A stretch of DNA of 64,000 nt, from positions 806,001 through 870,000 of the forward strand of contig NZ_LR593887.1 of assembly GCF_901538355.1 (NCBI RefSeq). The letters are read 5' to 3'. This document shows, piece after piece, positions 28,311 through 36,342 of this stretch (the stretch's first letter is position 1; every line of letters begins with the position of its first letter). Source of the stretch: Tuwongella immobilis (GTDB lineage: Bacteria; Planctomycetota; Planctomycetia; Gemmatales; Gemmataceae). The notes beneath the pieces were generated by a model. It had not been told where the DNA came from and searched no databases. It saw only the letters and a list, made by a program, of their open reading frames with translations. A program made the translations under genes and the position numbers.

Positions 28311-28787
28311 ATGCATCGATTGGCAATGCGATGGAATCGGGGGCGTGTGACCGGTGGTATTGGGCTGGTTCTGGTGATGTTGTCGACGCTCGCCCTGCGG
28401 GGAGATGACGACGCACCCACTCGCAAGCGGGAGGCACCGGGCAACACCGTGCTGTCTGCGGAGATGGCTCGGCAGCGGGTCGGCGAGAGAATTCGGGTGC
28501 GCATCACCGTCAACGCGGCCAAAGATCGATTGGAAAAGCGGGGCGAAATTTATCTCGATTCGGAAGCGGATTTCAAAAGTGAGAAGAATTTTGCGATCGT
28601 GATTTCCAAGGCCGGCGCGAAAAGTCATGCCAAGGCTGGAATCCTCGCTCCGGCGGAGCATTATCGGGGCAAAACCATCATCGTTTCGGGAACAGTCGGC
28701 GAGGTCGATGGGGTGCCGCGCATGGATGTCGATGATGCGAAGCAGATTGTCATCGAACCGATGCCCATGGCTCCGATGGCGAAATAA
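28311..28787 (+). CDS. Small secreted protein, possibly OB-fold
   Basis: A 158-residue protein. The ATG at 28311 is preceded by GGGAG at 8 bases; it gives a signal peptide with an Arg-rich start and a hydrophobic stretch (about 15-29). The mature part (about 45-150) alternates short strands: ERIRVRITVNAAKD, FAIVISKAGAKSHA, KTIIVSGTVGEVDGVPRMDV. The 'GKTIIVSGTV...V...DA..I' end resembles nucleic-acid or ligand-binding OB folds seen in small planctomycete secreted proteins. Function unknown. It is divergent from the ModE-like gene and followed by clpB. Confidence 0.6.
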   Translation: MHRLAMRWNRGRVTGGIGLVLVMLSTLALRGDDDAPTRKREAPGNTVLSAEMARQRVGERIRVRITVNAAKDRLEKRGEIYLDSEADFKSEKNFAIVISKAGAKSHAKAGILAPAEHYRGKTIIVSGTVGEVDGVPRMDVDDAKQIVIEPMPMAPMAK

Positions 28788-28995
28788 TTCGGATCTCGAA
28801 TTCGAAAATGGGAGTTTTTCGCATCATTGGCACGCGATTCGCTCCATATTCTTTCTGTCGGAACCGACTGCCGAAACGACATCGGCCAAAAATGGTTGGG
28901 ACTTTGGCAACGCGGTCGAGCCGTGAGTGGGCATCACTCATGCGAGTTCCCGCTTCTGCATCCGTTCTGGCAGCCGACAGAAGGAGGATCTCGCA

Positions 28996-31629
28996 ATGGA
29001 TATGAATCAATTCACGGAAAAAGCGCAAGAAGCTCTGCAAACGGCACAGCGGCTGGCGCTGCGAAACAACCATCAACAACTCGACAACGAACATCTGCTG
29101 CTCGCTCTGTTGGAGCAGGAGCGCGGGTTGGCACCGGCGATTCTGTCGAAGGCGGGCGTGTCGCTGGATTCGCTGAGCATGAAAATTCGCCGAGAAATCG
29201 AGCGATTGCCCAGCGTCACCGGCAGCGGGGCGAATGCGATGCCGTCGCTGACTCCGCGATTGCTGCGGTTGATTGACACCGCACAATCCGAGGCGAAACG
29301 GCTGAAGGATGATTATGTCTCGGTGGAGCATTTTCTGCTGGCGCTCACCGATGACAAGGGGGCGGCGGGCAATGTGCTGCGGGAATTCGGCGTCAATCGG
29401 GATCGGCTGCTGCGAGCGCTGCAAGAGGTGCGCGGTAATCAGCGAGTGACGACGCAATCGCCCGAAGATACCTATCAATCGCTGGAGAAATATGGCCGCG
29501 ATTTGACCAGCGCCGCCGAGAAGGGAAAACTCGACCCCGTCATTGGTCGAGATGAGGAAATTCGCCGGGTGATTCAGGTGCTGTCGCGGCGGACGAAGAA
29601 TAACCCCGTGCTGATTGGTGAGCCGGGCGTGGGCAAAACCGCGATTGTCGAAGGGCTGGCGACGCGAATTGTGCGTGGCGATGTGCCGGAAGGGCTGAAA
29701 GACAAGCGCATTGTCTCGCTGGATATGGGGGCGTTGATTGCCGGGGCGAAATATCGCGGCGAATTCGAAGAACGTCTCAAAGCTGTGCTGAACGATGTCA
29801 CGCAGTCGGATGGCAAGGTGATTCTGTTCATCGACGAACTGCACACCGTGGTTGGCGCGGGGAAAAGCGAAGGGGCGATGGATGCGGGCAACCTGCTGAA
29901 GCCAATGTTGGCTCGCGGGGAACTGCATTGCATTGGAGCCACGACGCTGGATGAATATCGGCAGCACATCGAGAAAGATGCGGCACTGGAGCGGCGATTC
30001 CAGCCGGTGCAGGTCGATCAGCCGAGTGTGGAAGACACGATTTCGATTCTGCGCGGGCTGCGTGAACGCTACGAGACGCACCATGGCGTGCGGATCAAGG
30101 ATGCCGCGCTGGTGTCGGCGGCGGTGCTGTCCAATCGCTACATCACCGATCGATTTTTGCCGGACAAGGCGATTGATTTGGTCGATGAATCGGCGGCGAA
30201 GCTGCGAACGGAAATCGATTCGATGCCCACGGAACTCGACGAAATTAGCCGTCGGGTGATGCAGCTCGAAATCGAACGCGAAGCCCTGAAGAAAGAGACC
30301 GATGCGGCATCGCGCGATCGATTGGCGAAACTCGAGAAGGAACTCGCCGATTTGCGAACCGATCACGATGCGCTCAAGGCGCAATGGCAGGAAGAAAAGC
30401 GCGGCGTGGAAGAGATGCGCAAAGTCCGCGAATCGATCGAGGATGTCCGCACGCAAATCGAACAGGCCAAGCGGAATTACGATTTGAACCGCGTGGCGGA
30501 ATTGCAGTACGGAAAACTGCCCGAATTGGAGAAGAAGCTCGCCAGTTTGGCAGCGGCGACAACCGGAGCGGGGGCGGCGAATGCTCCGCGATTGCTGAAA
30601 GAAGAAGTCGGCGAGGAAGAAATCGCCTCCGTGGTCAGCCGTTGGACCGGCGTGCCGGTGACGAAGCTGCTCGAAGGCGAACGCGATAAGCTGCTCAACT
30701 TGGAAAACGAGTTGCATCAGCGGGTGATTGGTCAAGATGTCGCGGTGGCGGCGGTGTCGCAAGCCGTGCTGCGGGCCCGAAGCGGATTGAAAGATCCGCA
30801 AAAGCCGATCGGGTCGTTCATCTTCCTGGGGCCAACCGGCGTCGGGAAGACCGAATTGGCCCGTGCCTTGGCGGAATTCCTGTTCGATGATGAACGCGCG
30901 ATGATCCGCCTGGATATGACGGAATATCAGGAGAAACACACGGTCGCCCGGCTGATTGGGGCACCACCGGGCTATGTCGGCTACGATGAAGGCGGCCAAC
31001 TCACAGAAGCGGTCCGACGCCGACCGTACAGCGTGTTGCTGTTCGACGAAGTCGAAAAGGCGCACCCGGATGTGTTCAACGTGTTGCTGCAAGTGCTGGA
31101 TGATGGCCGATTGACCGATTCGCAAGGGCGGGTGGTGGATTTCAAGAACACCATCGTCATCATGACCAGCAACATTGGCAGCCAAAAGATTCTGCAATAT
31201 CGCGGCACCACCGTGGGCGAAATCTACGAGCGGATGCAGGCGGATGTGCTGAAGGAACTGCGTGGATTCTTCCGGCCGGAATTCCTCAATCGGATCGACG
31301 AAATCATCGTCTTCCACGGCTTGACCGAGGAGCAGTTGACGGGCATTGTCGAAATCCAACTGGGCCGACTGCGAGAACGACTGGCCGAACGCAAGATTAC
31401 GCTCGAATTGACGATGGCGGCCAAGACGCATCTGGTGAAGGTGGGCTACGACCCGGCGTTTGGGGCGCGGCCACTGAAGCGGACGATTCAGCGCGAAATC
31501 GAAAATGTGCTGGCCCGCAAATTGCTGGATGGCAGCCTGCGAGATGGGCAGCAAATCCTGTGCGATTACGACTCCGCTCGTGATGGGCTGACCTATTCGA
31601 TGATGACCCCGGAAGTGGTTGCGGAATAA
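28996..31629 (+). CDS. clpB: ClpB disaggregase
   Basis: An 877-residue hexameric AAA+ chaperone that, with DnaK, rescues aggregated proteins. Domain order is complete: N-domain ([15 protein letters not shown]), NBD1 with Walker A GEPGVGKT and Walker B LFIDELH, the coiled-coil M-domain (about 410-530, very charged) that distinguishes ClpB from ClpC, and NBD2 with GPTGVGKT. The C-terminus has no ClpP-binding IGL/F loop that I can see. The start is ATG 28996 with an ideal AAGGAGG eight bases upstream. No sigma-32 or CIRCE element was recognised in the 208 bp upstream. Confidence 0.97.
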   Translation: MDMNQFTEKAQEALQTAQRLALRNNHQQLDNEHLLLALLEQERGLAPAILSKAGVSLDSLSMKIRREIERLPSVTGSGANAMPSLTPRLLRLIDTAQSEAKRLKDDYVSVEHFLLALTDDKGAAGNVLREFGVNRDRLLRALQEVRGNQRVTTQSPEDTYQSLEKYGRDLTSAAEKGKLDPVIGRDEEIRRVIQVLSRRTKNNPVLIGEPGVGKTAIVEGLATRIVRGDVPEGLKDKRIVSLDMGALIAGAKYRGEFEERLKAVLNDVTQSDGKVILFIDELHTVVGAGKSEGAMDAGNLLKPMLARGELHCIGATTLDEYRQHIEKDAALERRFQPVQVDQPSVEDTISILRGLRERYETHHGVRIKDAALVSAAVLSNRYITDRFLPDKAIDLVDESAAKLRTEIDSMPTELDEISRRVMQLEIEREALKKETDAASRDRLAKLEKELADLRTDHDALKAQWQEEKRGVEEMRKVRESIEDVRTQIEQAKRNYDLNRVAELQYGKLPELEKKLASLAAATTGAGAANAPRLLKEEVGEEEIASVVSRWTGVPVTKLLEGERDKLLNLENELHQRVIGQDVAVAAVSQAVLRARSGLKDPQKPIGSFIFLGPTGVGKTELARALAEFLFDDERAMIRLDMTEYQEKHTVARLIGAPPGYVGYDEGGQLTEAVRRRPYSVLLFDEVEKAHPDVFNVLLQVLDDGRLTDSQGRVVDFKNTIVIMTSNIGSQKILQYRGTTVGEIYERMQADVLKELRGFFRPEFLNRIDEIIVFHGLTEEQLTGIVEIQLGRLRERLAERKITLELTMAAKTHLVKVGYDPAFGARPLKRTIQREIENVLARKLLDGSLRDGQQILCDYDSARDGLTYSMMTPEVVAE

Positions 31630-31656
31630 CCGCGCATCACTGGGCGGCGTGCCACG

Positions 31657-32862
31657 TTATTCACCGGCTTGGGATTCGCGACGCTGCGGATTCCAGGCCG
31701 GTTTTTTCGTGTCTGGCGACTTGGCGAGAGTGGTCGGCGACCCCAAACTGTGGCGATTGCGGGTGGTGTGCAGCGCAAATCGTCCATGCCGACGATGGTT
31801 CCGCGATGCGAAATCGTCAGGCGGGTGCAGCGATGTCGGCGGCTGGGTGGCGACGCTGTTGGCCTGCCCAAAATCGGTCAGTGGCGCAAGTTCGGGCCAG
31901 GGCGAATGCCAATCGTTGGGCAGCGCGGCGGGGGAATCGCTGGCATCGACCAGCCAGCCGCCGTTGCCCGAAATCCGATTGGTGCCGCTATGCAACAGGC
32001 CGCCCCACATCAGCCATTCCGCGAGGGCGGCGGGCACCTGCGCATACGTGGCCCAGCCGGAAATCCAGCGAATTTGAGCACCAAGCTGTCGACGATTGGA
32101 ATGCTGATATTGCCAGCGTTCGTGAAATTCCGCGTGTCGGGTGACGATGCTGGCCGCGGCGGCTTTGAGTTCGGCGAAGGTGGCATCGGGCAGGGCCGTG
32201 CCGTAGAGCGCGTGCAGCCGACCGACGGAGCGCAGACTCGCCTTGAGCAAATCCTCGAATCGCGGCTGGAGAATCGGGCGAGTTTTGCCGTCGATGGTCT
32301 GCCGCAGAATCAGCGGCGTCATCAAACGCACGCGCAGATGCGGCCACACGCCGACACGGTCGCTGATCCGCAGCGGAAGTTCCATGCGGGTGCGATGCTC
32401 ATCACGATCGACGAGGTCGAAGCCGATGCGCTCGGGGCCGAGTCCGCGTTGGGGATCACGGCCCGCAGCCTCCAGCCAGCGGGGCACCTCGGCGGCCTGG
32501 GCAATGGCCCGCTGGCCGATGAGCGTCACCCGAACCTGCCAGAAATCGCCAATGCGGGCATCGCTGGGCAGGGGATACTGCGGGCAAATGACCATGGGGC
32601 GAATGGCGTCGTCTTGCCCAGTGAACACGGTCACGCCAGCGGGTGGATCGGGTTCCATCAGCATGCCATACGAGCAGCTTGCCTGATGCGGACAGCCTTT
32701 GCAATAGGTCCACTGCGTTTCGCGGAAGGCGTGCGGATGCTGGCAAACGGCGTCTTTCCACAATTTGGCGACGGCCCCCCGAACGGCAGGCCCCATCCAC
32801 GGATTGAGCGGACCCGCCGTGCGAAAGCGGAACCGCAACCGTTGCACCAGAATTGGCAGCAT
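31657..32862 (-). CDS. cas6: Cas6 CRISPR RNA endoribonuclease
   Basis: A 401-residue RAMP protein that should cut the repeat in CRISPR transcripts to yield crRNAs. The ferredoxin-like N-half has PAVRGAVAKLW (25-35), a Cys cluster C54-x2-C57-x5-C63 followed by SYG, and the VTLIGQ strand (112-117). The C-half ends with the Cas6 Gly-rich loop GLLHSGTNRISGNGGW (288-303). These match the Cas6 family whose members have C..CP...C..G near the N-terminus. ATG 32862 has GGAGG five bases upstream. About 95 low-complexity residues (306-401) follow the core and are unusual. No other cas gene is in the window. It is divergent from the array and converges on clpB. Confidence 0.9.
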   Translation of the reverse strand: MLPILVQRLRFRFRTAGPLNPWMGPAVRGAVAKLWKDAVCQHPHAFRETQWTYCKGCPHQASCSYGMLMEPDPPAGVTVFTGQDDAIRPMVICPQYPLPSDARIGDFWQVRVTLIGQRAIAQAAEVPRWLEAAGRDPQRGLGPERIGFDLVDRDEHRTRMELPLRISDRVGVWPHLRVRLMTPLILRQTIDGKTRPILQPRFEDLLKASLRSVGRLHALYGTALPDATFAELKAAAASIVTRHAEFHERWQYQHSNRRQLGAQIRWISGWATYAQVPAALAEWLMWGGLLHSGTNRISGNGGWLVDASDSPAALPNDWHSPWPELAPLTDFGQANSVATQPPTSLHPPDDFASRNHRRHGRFALHTTRNRHSLGSPTTLAKSPDTKKPAWNPQRRESQAGE

Positions 32863-33015
32863 CCCAACCTCCGATTCCCATGAATCCGAGAAAATCGCCC
32901 CACCCGATGACATACGCGACCCGCTTCCGCCTTGTGACAGCGAATCGCATTTTTTCCGAAAATTCTCCGCAATGCTGCCGATTTCCAATCCGCGAATGCG
33001 AAGGAACCCTATCGC

Positions 33016-33285
33016 GTGGCGGCAGTCGATCGCTGGGTGCTGACGATTTCGGCGAGTGATCGTTGGCAACCGAGTGATTTGGTGCAGACGCCGAACCAGG
33101 GAGATCGGGTGAACCCCGATCGATTTGGGGAATTGCTGCACAGTTGGGTGAGTTGGTGGCACGCAGGACCATTGGGATCGCTGTTGCAACAAACGATTCG
33201 CGGATTATGCCAGGAGTTCCGCAAAAAGTCGAGCTACCAGCTTGACAACCCCGCCGACCCACCGGATACTATCACCGAGCTGTGA
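33016..33285 (+). CDS. Possible 89-residue protein between cas6 and the CRISPR array
   Basis: A GTG start at 33016 with AAGGAA nine bases upstream opens an 89-codon frame that ends just before the array leader. The product is Trp-rich (WVLTISASDRWQPSDL; LHSWVSWWHAG), acidic/neutral, without membrane segments. I know no family for it. It reads in the same direction as the array and divergently from cas6, 153 bp away. Codon usage is similar to neighbours but the evidence is a single open frame, so a chance frame is possible. Confidence 0.35.
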   Translation: MAAVDRWVLTISASDRWQPSDLVQTPNQGDRVNPDRFGELLHSWVSWWHAGPLGSLLQQTIRGLCQEFRKKSSYQLDNPADPPDTITEL

Positions 33286-33446
33286 GACGGGGTGGGCAAC
33301 GCCGTAACCGTAAGGAAGATCAGCAGTTCCATCTCGGATCAGTGCTGTTTGACAATGCGGCGATGATCGAAGTGAGCGGGACCAGCCCCACCCTGGGCAA
33401 AACCCTCACGCAACCCCAACTGCGACAACGACTTCCAACAGCCGCA
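33286..33446 (+). promoter_or_regulatory. Putative CRISPR leader
   Basis: 161 bp directly before the first repeat. The repeat 3' end (ATTGAAAC) sets transcription left to right, so the leader and array promoter should be here. A TTGACA at 33349-33354 could be a -35 box but has no clear -10 at 16-18 bp. It is not particularly A/T-rich, unlike many leaders. Confidence 0.45.
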
Positions 33447-34100
33447 GTCACAACCCTAACGAGCGCACAGAGCTCATTGAAACATACGACTATCCTCCAA
33501 TCGACAAGTACCAACCCACAACAGGGTCACAGACCTAACGAGCGCACAGAGCTCATTGAAACTTCGCAACGAAATTGCGTTTTTCCGCGCCGCTTTTCAG
33601 TCACAGACCTAACGAGCGCACAGAGCTCATTGAAACTCCGGAGGGACCGTCCCCAGTGAACTGGATGTGTCCATGTCACAGACCTAACGAGCGCACAGAG
33701 CTCATTGAAACATAGCGATTGCGGATGTTAGCTGATTCAGCTCCGGAGTTGATGTACGTCACAGACCTAACGAGCGCACAGAGCTCATTGAAACGCGGCG
33801 GATGCGGTCTCACTCCGCTGGACTGTCTGTTCTTGCGTCACAGACCTAACGAGCGCACAGAGCTCATTGAAACATGATGCACAATTTGCTGGCCCGGCTG
33901 ATGGCCGTGTCACAGACCTAACGAGCGCACAGAGCTCATTGAAACCTCCTTCCGCGCTAAGCTAAAAGGAAAGACGCTGATGCACGTCACAGACCTAACG
34001 AGCGCACAGAGCTCATTGAAACAGATCCCAATGTCCGCAGTCGAACTCCGTTTTATCGACAGCGTCACAGCCCTAACGAGCGCACAGAGCTCATTGACAT
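33447..34100 (+). CRISPR. CRISPR array, 9 repeats and 8 spacers
   Basis: The repeat is 37 bp, beginning GTCACAGACC, with GAGCGCACAGAGCTC in the centre and ending ATTGAAAC. Repeats start at 33447, 33526, 33600, 33675, 33758, 33837, 33909, 33986 and 34064. Spacer lengths are 42, 37, 38, 46, 42, 35, 40 and 41. GAGC and GCTC form a 4-bp stem with a 7-nt loop, and the stem ends exactly before ATTGAAAC, the 8-nt 5' handle expected from Cas6 cleavage. Repeats 2-8 are identical. The first differs at positions 7-8, and the last at position 8 and in its final bases (GACAT), marking it as the leader-distal end. Variable spacer length fits type III or some type I systems. All spacers are unique. No cas genes other than cas6 are nearby. 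Confidence 0.98.
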
Positions 34101-34193
34101 CATTCCTGCCGGAGATTCGCTTCTGGGAGGGACTCACCTCTTTACATCACAAATCGGCACTTCCATTTCATTGATTCAATTGATGTGATATCT

Positions 34194-34256
34194 CACGATT
34201 CACGACTCATAACTCACAACTCACGACTGATCACTCACAACGCACGACTCACGACT
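34194..34256 (+). repeat. Degenerate 7-bp tandem repeat, consensus CACGACT
   Basis: Nine consecutive heptamers: CACGATT, CACGACT, CATAACT, CACAACT, CACGACT, GATCACT, CACAACG, CACGACT, CACGACT. Four are exact. It begins 94 bp after the last CRISPR repeat. Heptamer repeats of this kind are known in several bacterial genomes as non-coding tracts of unknown role. Confidence 0.85.
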
Positions 34257-34388
34257 CGTCGTTGGGATCGTTGCCTGGATGGGAATGGGGGCGATTGGGG
34301 CTTGTTCTTGTTGGGATGGGGGAGGAAGTGCCGATATCAATATCGATGCGGGGCGGGGGGAAATGAGAGGGGCGGGATCGCCGAGGCA

Positions 34389-34408
34389 CCCATCGCGTGG
34401 GCGATGGG
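34389..34408 (-). terminator. Hairpin downstream of the peroxiredoxin gene
   Basis: CCCATCGC (34389-34396) and GCGATGGG (34401-34408) form a perfect 8-bp stem with a GTGG loop, 47 bp beyond the stop on the minus strand. There is no U-tract. Confidence 0.5.
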
Positions 34409-34455
34409 ATGCGTGGGGGCGATCCGGGGTGGCGAGTGTGGCGGGGCCGTTGGGA

Positions 34456-34995
34456 TTACTTCGCTAGGTCGGACTTGATGTAGGTCAGCACTTCGTTGAT
34501 GTGCTTTTGCACGTTTACGGTCGGGTAGATTTTGCGGATGGTGCCGGTCTTATCCACAATGAACGTCACCCGTTGCGAGACTTTGCCGTTCTTGGCCAGC
34601 ACGCCCAATTCGCGGGTGACTTTGCCTTCGGAGTCGGCCAGCAGCGGGAAGACGAGCTTTTCTTTTTCCACAAATTGCTCTTGGGCCTTCAGCGGATCAA
34701 TGCTGATGCCCACAATCACGGTATCCAGCTTGGCGAATTCTTCGGCCTTGTCGCGGAATCCGCACGATTCGATGGTGCAGCCTTTGGTCATGGCCTTGGG
34801 ATAGAAGTAGAGAACGACGTTCTTTTTGCCTTCGTAGCTTTTCAGGCTGAGCGACTTGGAGCCGGCAGCGTTGGCAACCGGGAGTTCGATGGCGGGGAGC
34901 TTGTCGCCTTCTTTGAATTTCAGGGCGGTGTCATCGGCGGTGGCGGCGACGGTCAGCGTACCCAGGGCGAGCAGGCCCAGCAGAGAGCGGATCAT
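34456..34995 (-). CDS. Exported peroxiredoxin of the BCP/PrxQ type
   Basis: A 179-residue thiol peroxidase that reduces peroxides. An N-terminal signal peptide (MIRSLLGLLALGTLTVAATA, cut near ADD) implies export. The peroxidatic Cys is C73 in VLYFYPKAMTKGC, with the usual Thr three residues before, and the second Cys C78 lies five residues later (CTIESC), the PrxQ/BCP arrangement. The rest of the fold (FPLLADSEGKVTRELGV, FIVDKTGTIRKIY) is complete. The reductant (thioredoxin-like) is not in the window. Divergent from the FAD monooxygenase gene across 157 bp. Confidence 0.95.
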   Translation of the reverse strand: MIRSLLGLLALGTLTVAATADDTALKFKEGDKLPAIELPVANAAGSKSLSLKSYEGKKNVVLYFYPKAMTKGCTIESCGFRDKAEEFAKLDTVIVGISIDPLKAQEQFVEKEKLVFPLLADSEGKVTRELGVLAKNGKVSQRVTFIVDKTGTIRKIYPTVNVQKHINEVLTYIKSDLAK

Positions 34996-35084
34996 GGTGC
35001 AGATTCTCCGATAGCGAGGGTGGGTCGAGCCGATTCAGCGCGGCATGCGGTGAATCGCGGGCATTGTAACCGTGCGAACGGCCT

Positions 35085-35114
35085 CTGTCACGCGGGAAGG
35101 TCGGGAAGTAGAAT
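35085..35114 (+). promoter_or_regulatory. Possible promoter of the FAD monooxygenase gene
   Basis: CTGTCA (35085-35090), 18-bp spacing, TAGAAT (35109-35114). It would start transcription about 32 nt before the ATG at 35153. Confidence 0.35.
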
Positions 35115-35152
35115 TCTCTCCAGACCAGATCCCGACCAAGCGAGGAGAAGCG

Positions 35153-36310
35153 ATGCCGACAGCGATCGTGTTGGGTGGCGGAATCGGTGGGCTTGCGGCG
35201 GCAATTGCGTTGCGGCGCATCGGTTGGCAGGCCAACGTCTATGAGCGGGCACCGGAAATCCGCGAAGTCGGGGCGGGGCTCACCCTATGGTGCAACGCCA
35301 TGCAAGCCATCGATCGATTGGGGTTGATGGAGCCGGTGCTGGCGCGGGCGTCGATTCTCAGTCGCGGGGAGACTCGGACCGCTGCCGGGCGGCTGATCAT
35401 GCACAACGACCTGGCCGGGTACGAGCAGTGGACGGGGTATCCGACGGTGGGCGTGCATCGTGCGGAGCTGCAAAAGACGCTGGCGGAAGCACTTCCGGCA
35501 GAATCGATTCATACCGATTGCCAGGGGACGCAGATCGAACAATCGGCCACGGGGGTGACGGTGCGATTCGCCAATGGGCGGACGGCGACGGGGGATGTGC
35601 TGATTGGGGCGGATGGAATTCGCTCGGTGGTGCGGCAAACGCTGGCCGATCCGGGGCCGTTGCGGTACGCTGGATACGCTGCGTGGCGGGGGATCACTTC
35701 GCGATTGCCCGATTCGCAGAAGCCGGATGAGGTCCGGTTCGCGGTCGGCAAAGGGACACAGATGGGCATTTTGCCTTGTGGCCCGGGGCGCGTCTATTGG
35801 TTTATCACGCGGAATGGGCCGGCTGGTGGCGAAGATCCACCGGGTGGGCACCGCGAGGCGATCTTGCAATCGTTTGCCGATTGGCACCCAGATTTTCGGG
35901 GAGTCATCGAAGGAACGCCGGAATCAACCATCATTCGCGGCGATATTCTCGATCGACCACCGTCCGATTTCTGGGGCAAGGATCGCATCAGCCTATTGGG
36001 CGACGCCATTCACGCCACCACGCCGAATTTGGGGCAGGGGGCGTGCATGGCTTTGGAAGATGCCGTCGTGCTGGCCGACCGATTGCGCCACGCGGAACAC
36101 CCCATCGCGGGGCTACGCGACTACGAAAATGCCCGGAAGGCCCGCACTGCGTTCATCGTGAAACAATCGTGGATGATGGGCAAAGTGTTGCAGCTCGATA
36201 CGGGCTGGCTTTGTTGGCTTCGCGATCGCATTTCGGCCAGCAAAGCCGGTCAACGGCAAAGCGATCGGTTGCTTCGCAAGTTGGTGCAGGTGCAGTTGCC
36301 CGTGTTGTGA
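35153..36310 (+). CDS. FAD-dependent monooxygenase (p-hydroxybenzoate hydroxylase type)
   Basis: A 385-residue group A flavoprotein monooxygenase. The FAD ADP-binding GxGxxG is VLGGGIGGLAAAIAL (6-20) with acidic E31 at the end of strand 2. The second FAD motif is LGDAIHATTPNLGQGACMALEDA, the GD...P motif of this family. The middle has VLIGADGIRSVVRQ (the DG motif). ATG 35153 follows GAGGAG. The substrate (aromatic compound, salicylate-like or zeaxanthin-epoxidase-like) cannot be told from sequence. The kinase gene follows after 32 bp, perhaps by read-through. Confidence 0.92.
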   Translation: MPTAIVLGGGIGGLAAAIALRRIGWQANVYERAPEIREVGAGLTLWCNAMQAIDRLGLMEPVLARASILSRGETRTAAGRLIMHNDLAGYEQWTGYPTVGVHRAELQKTLAEALPAESIHTDCQGTQIEQSATGVTVRFANGRTATGDVLIGADGIRSVVRQTLADPGPLRYAGYAAWRGITSRLPDSQKPDEVRFAVGKGTQMGILPCGPGRVYWFITRNGPAGGEDPPGGHREAILQSFADWHPDFRGVIEGTPESTIIRGDILDRPPSDFWGKDRISLLGDAIHATTPNLGQGACMALEDAVVLADRLRHAEHPIAGLRDYENARKARTAFIVKQSWMMGKVLQLDTGWLCWLRDRISASKAGQRQSDRLLRKLVQVQLPVL

Positions 36311-36342
36311 ATGCGATGTTGTCGGTGGGAAGGAATCGGTCC

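Larger units (their letters stand above)
34101..34455. other. Region after the CRISPR array, no gene
   Basis: 355 bp. It begins with a stretch of ordinary composition, passes through a heptamer repeat tract (34194-34256), becomes strongly G-rich on the plus strand, and ends with a hairpin near the peroxiredoxin gene. Open frames here are low in information and I do not call them. Confidence 0.6.

Noticed and set aside
28750-31554. 934-codon minus-strand frame opposite clpB
   Set aside because: Antisense to ClpB with repetitive His/Arg/Gln composition and no domain.
33282-33659. Plus-strand open frame crossing the first CRISPR repeats
   Set aside because: It is the translated CRISPR repeat (recurring LTSAQSSLK) and leader; not a gene.
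34185-34478. Open frames over the heptamer repeat and G-rich tract
   Set aside because: They consist of translated repeats and low-complexity sequence; no ribosome site or domain.
35776-36342. N-terminal extension of the FGE-like kinase frame
   Set aside because: It overlaps the FAD monooxygenase in another frame. The ATG at 36343 with a ribosome site fits the kinase family start.
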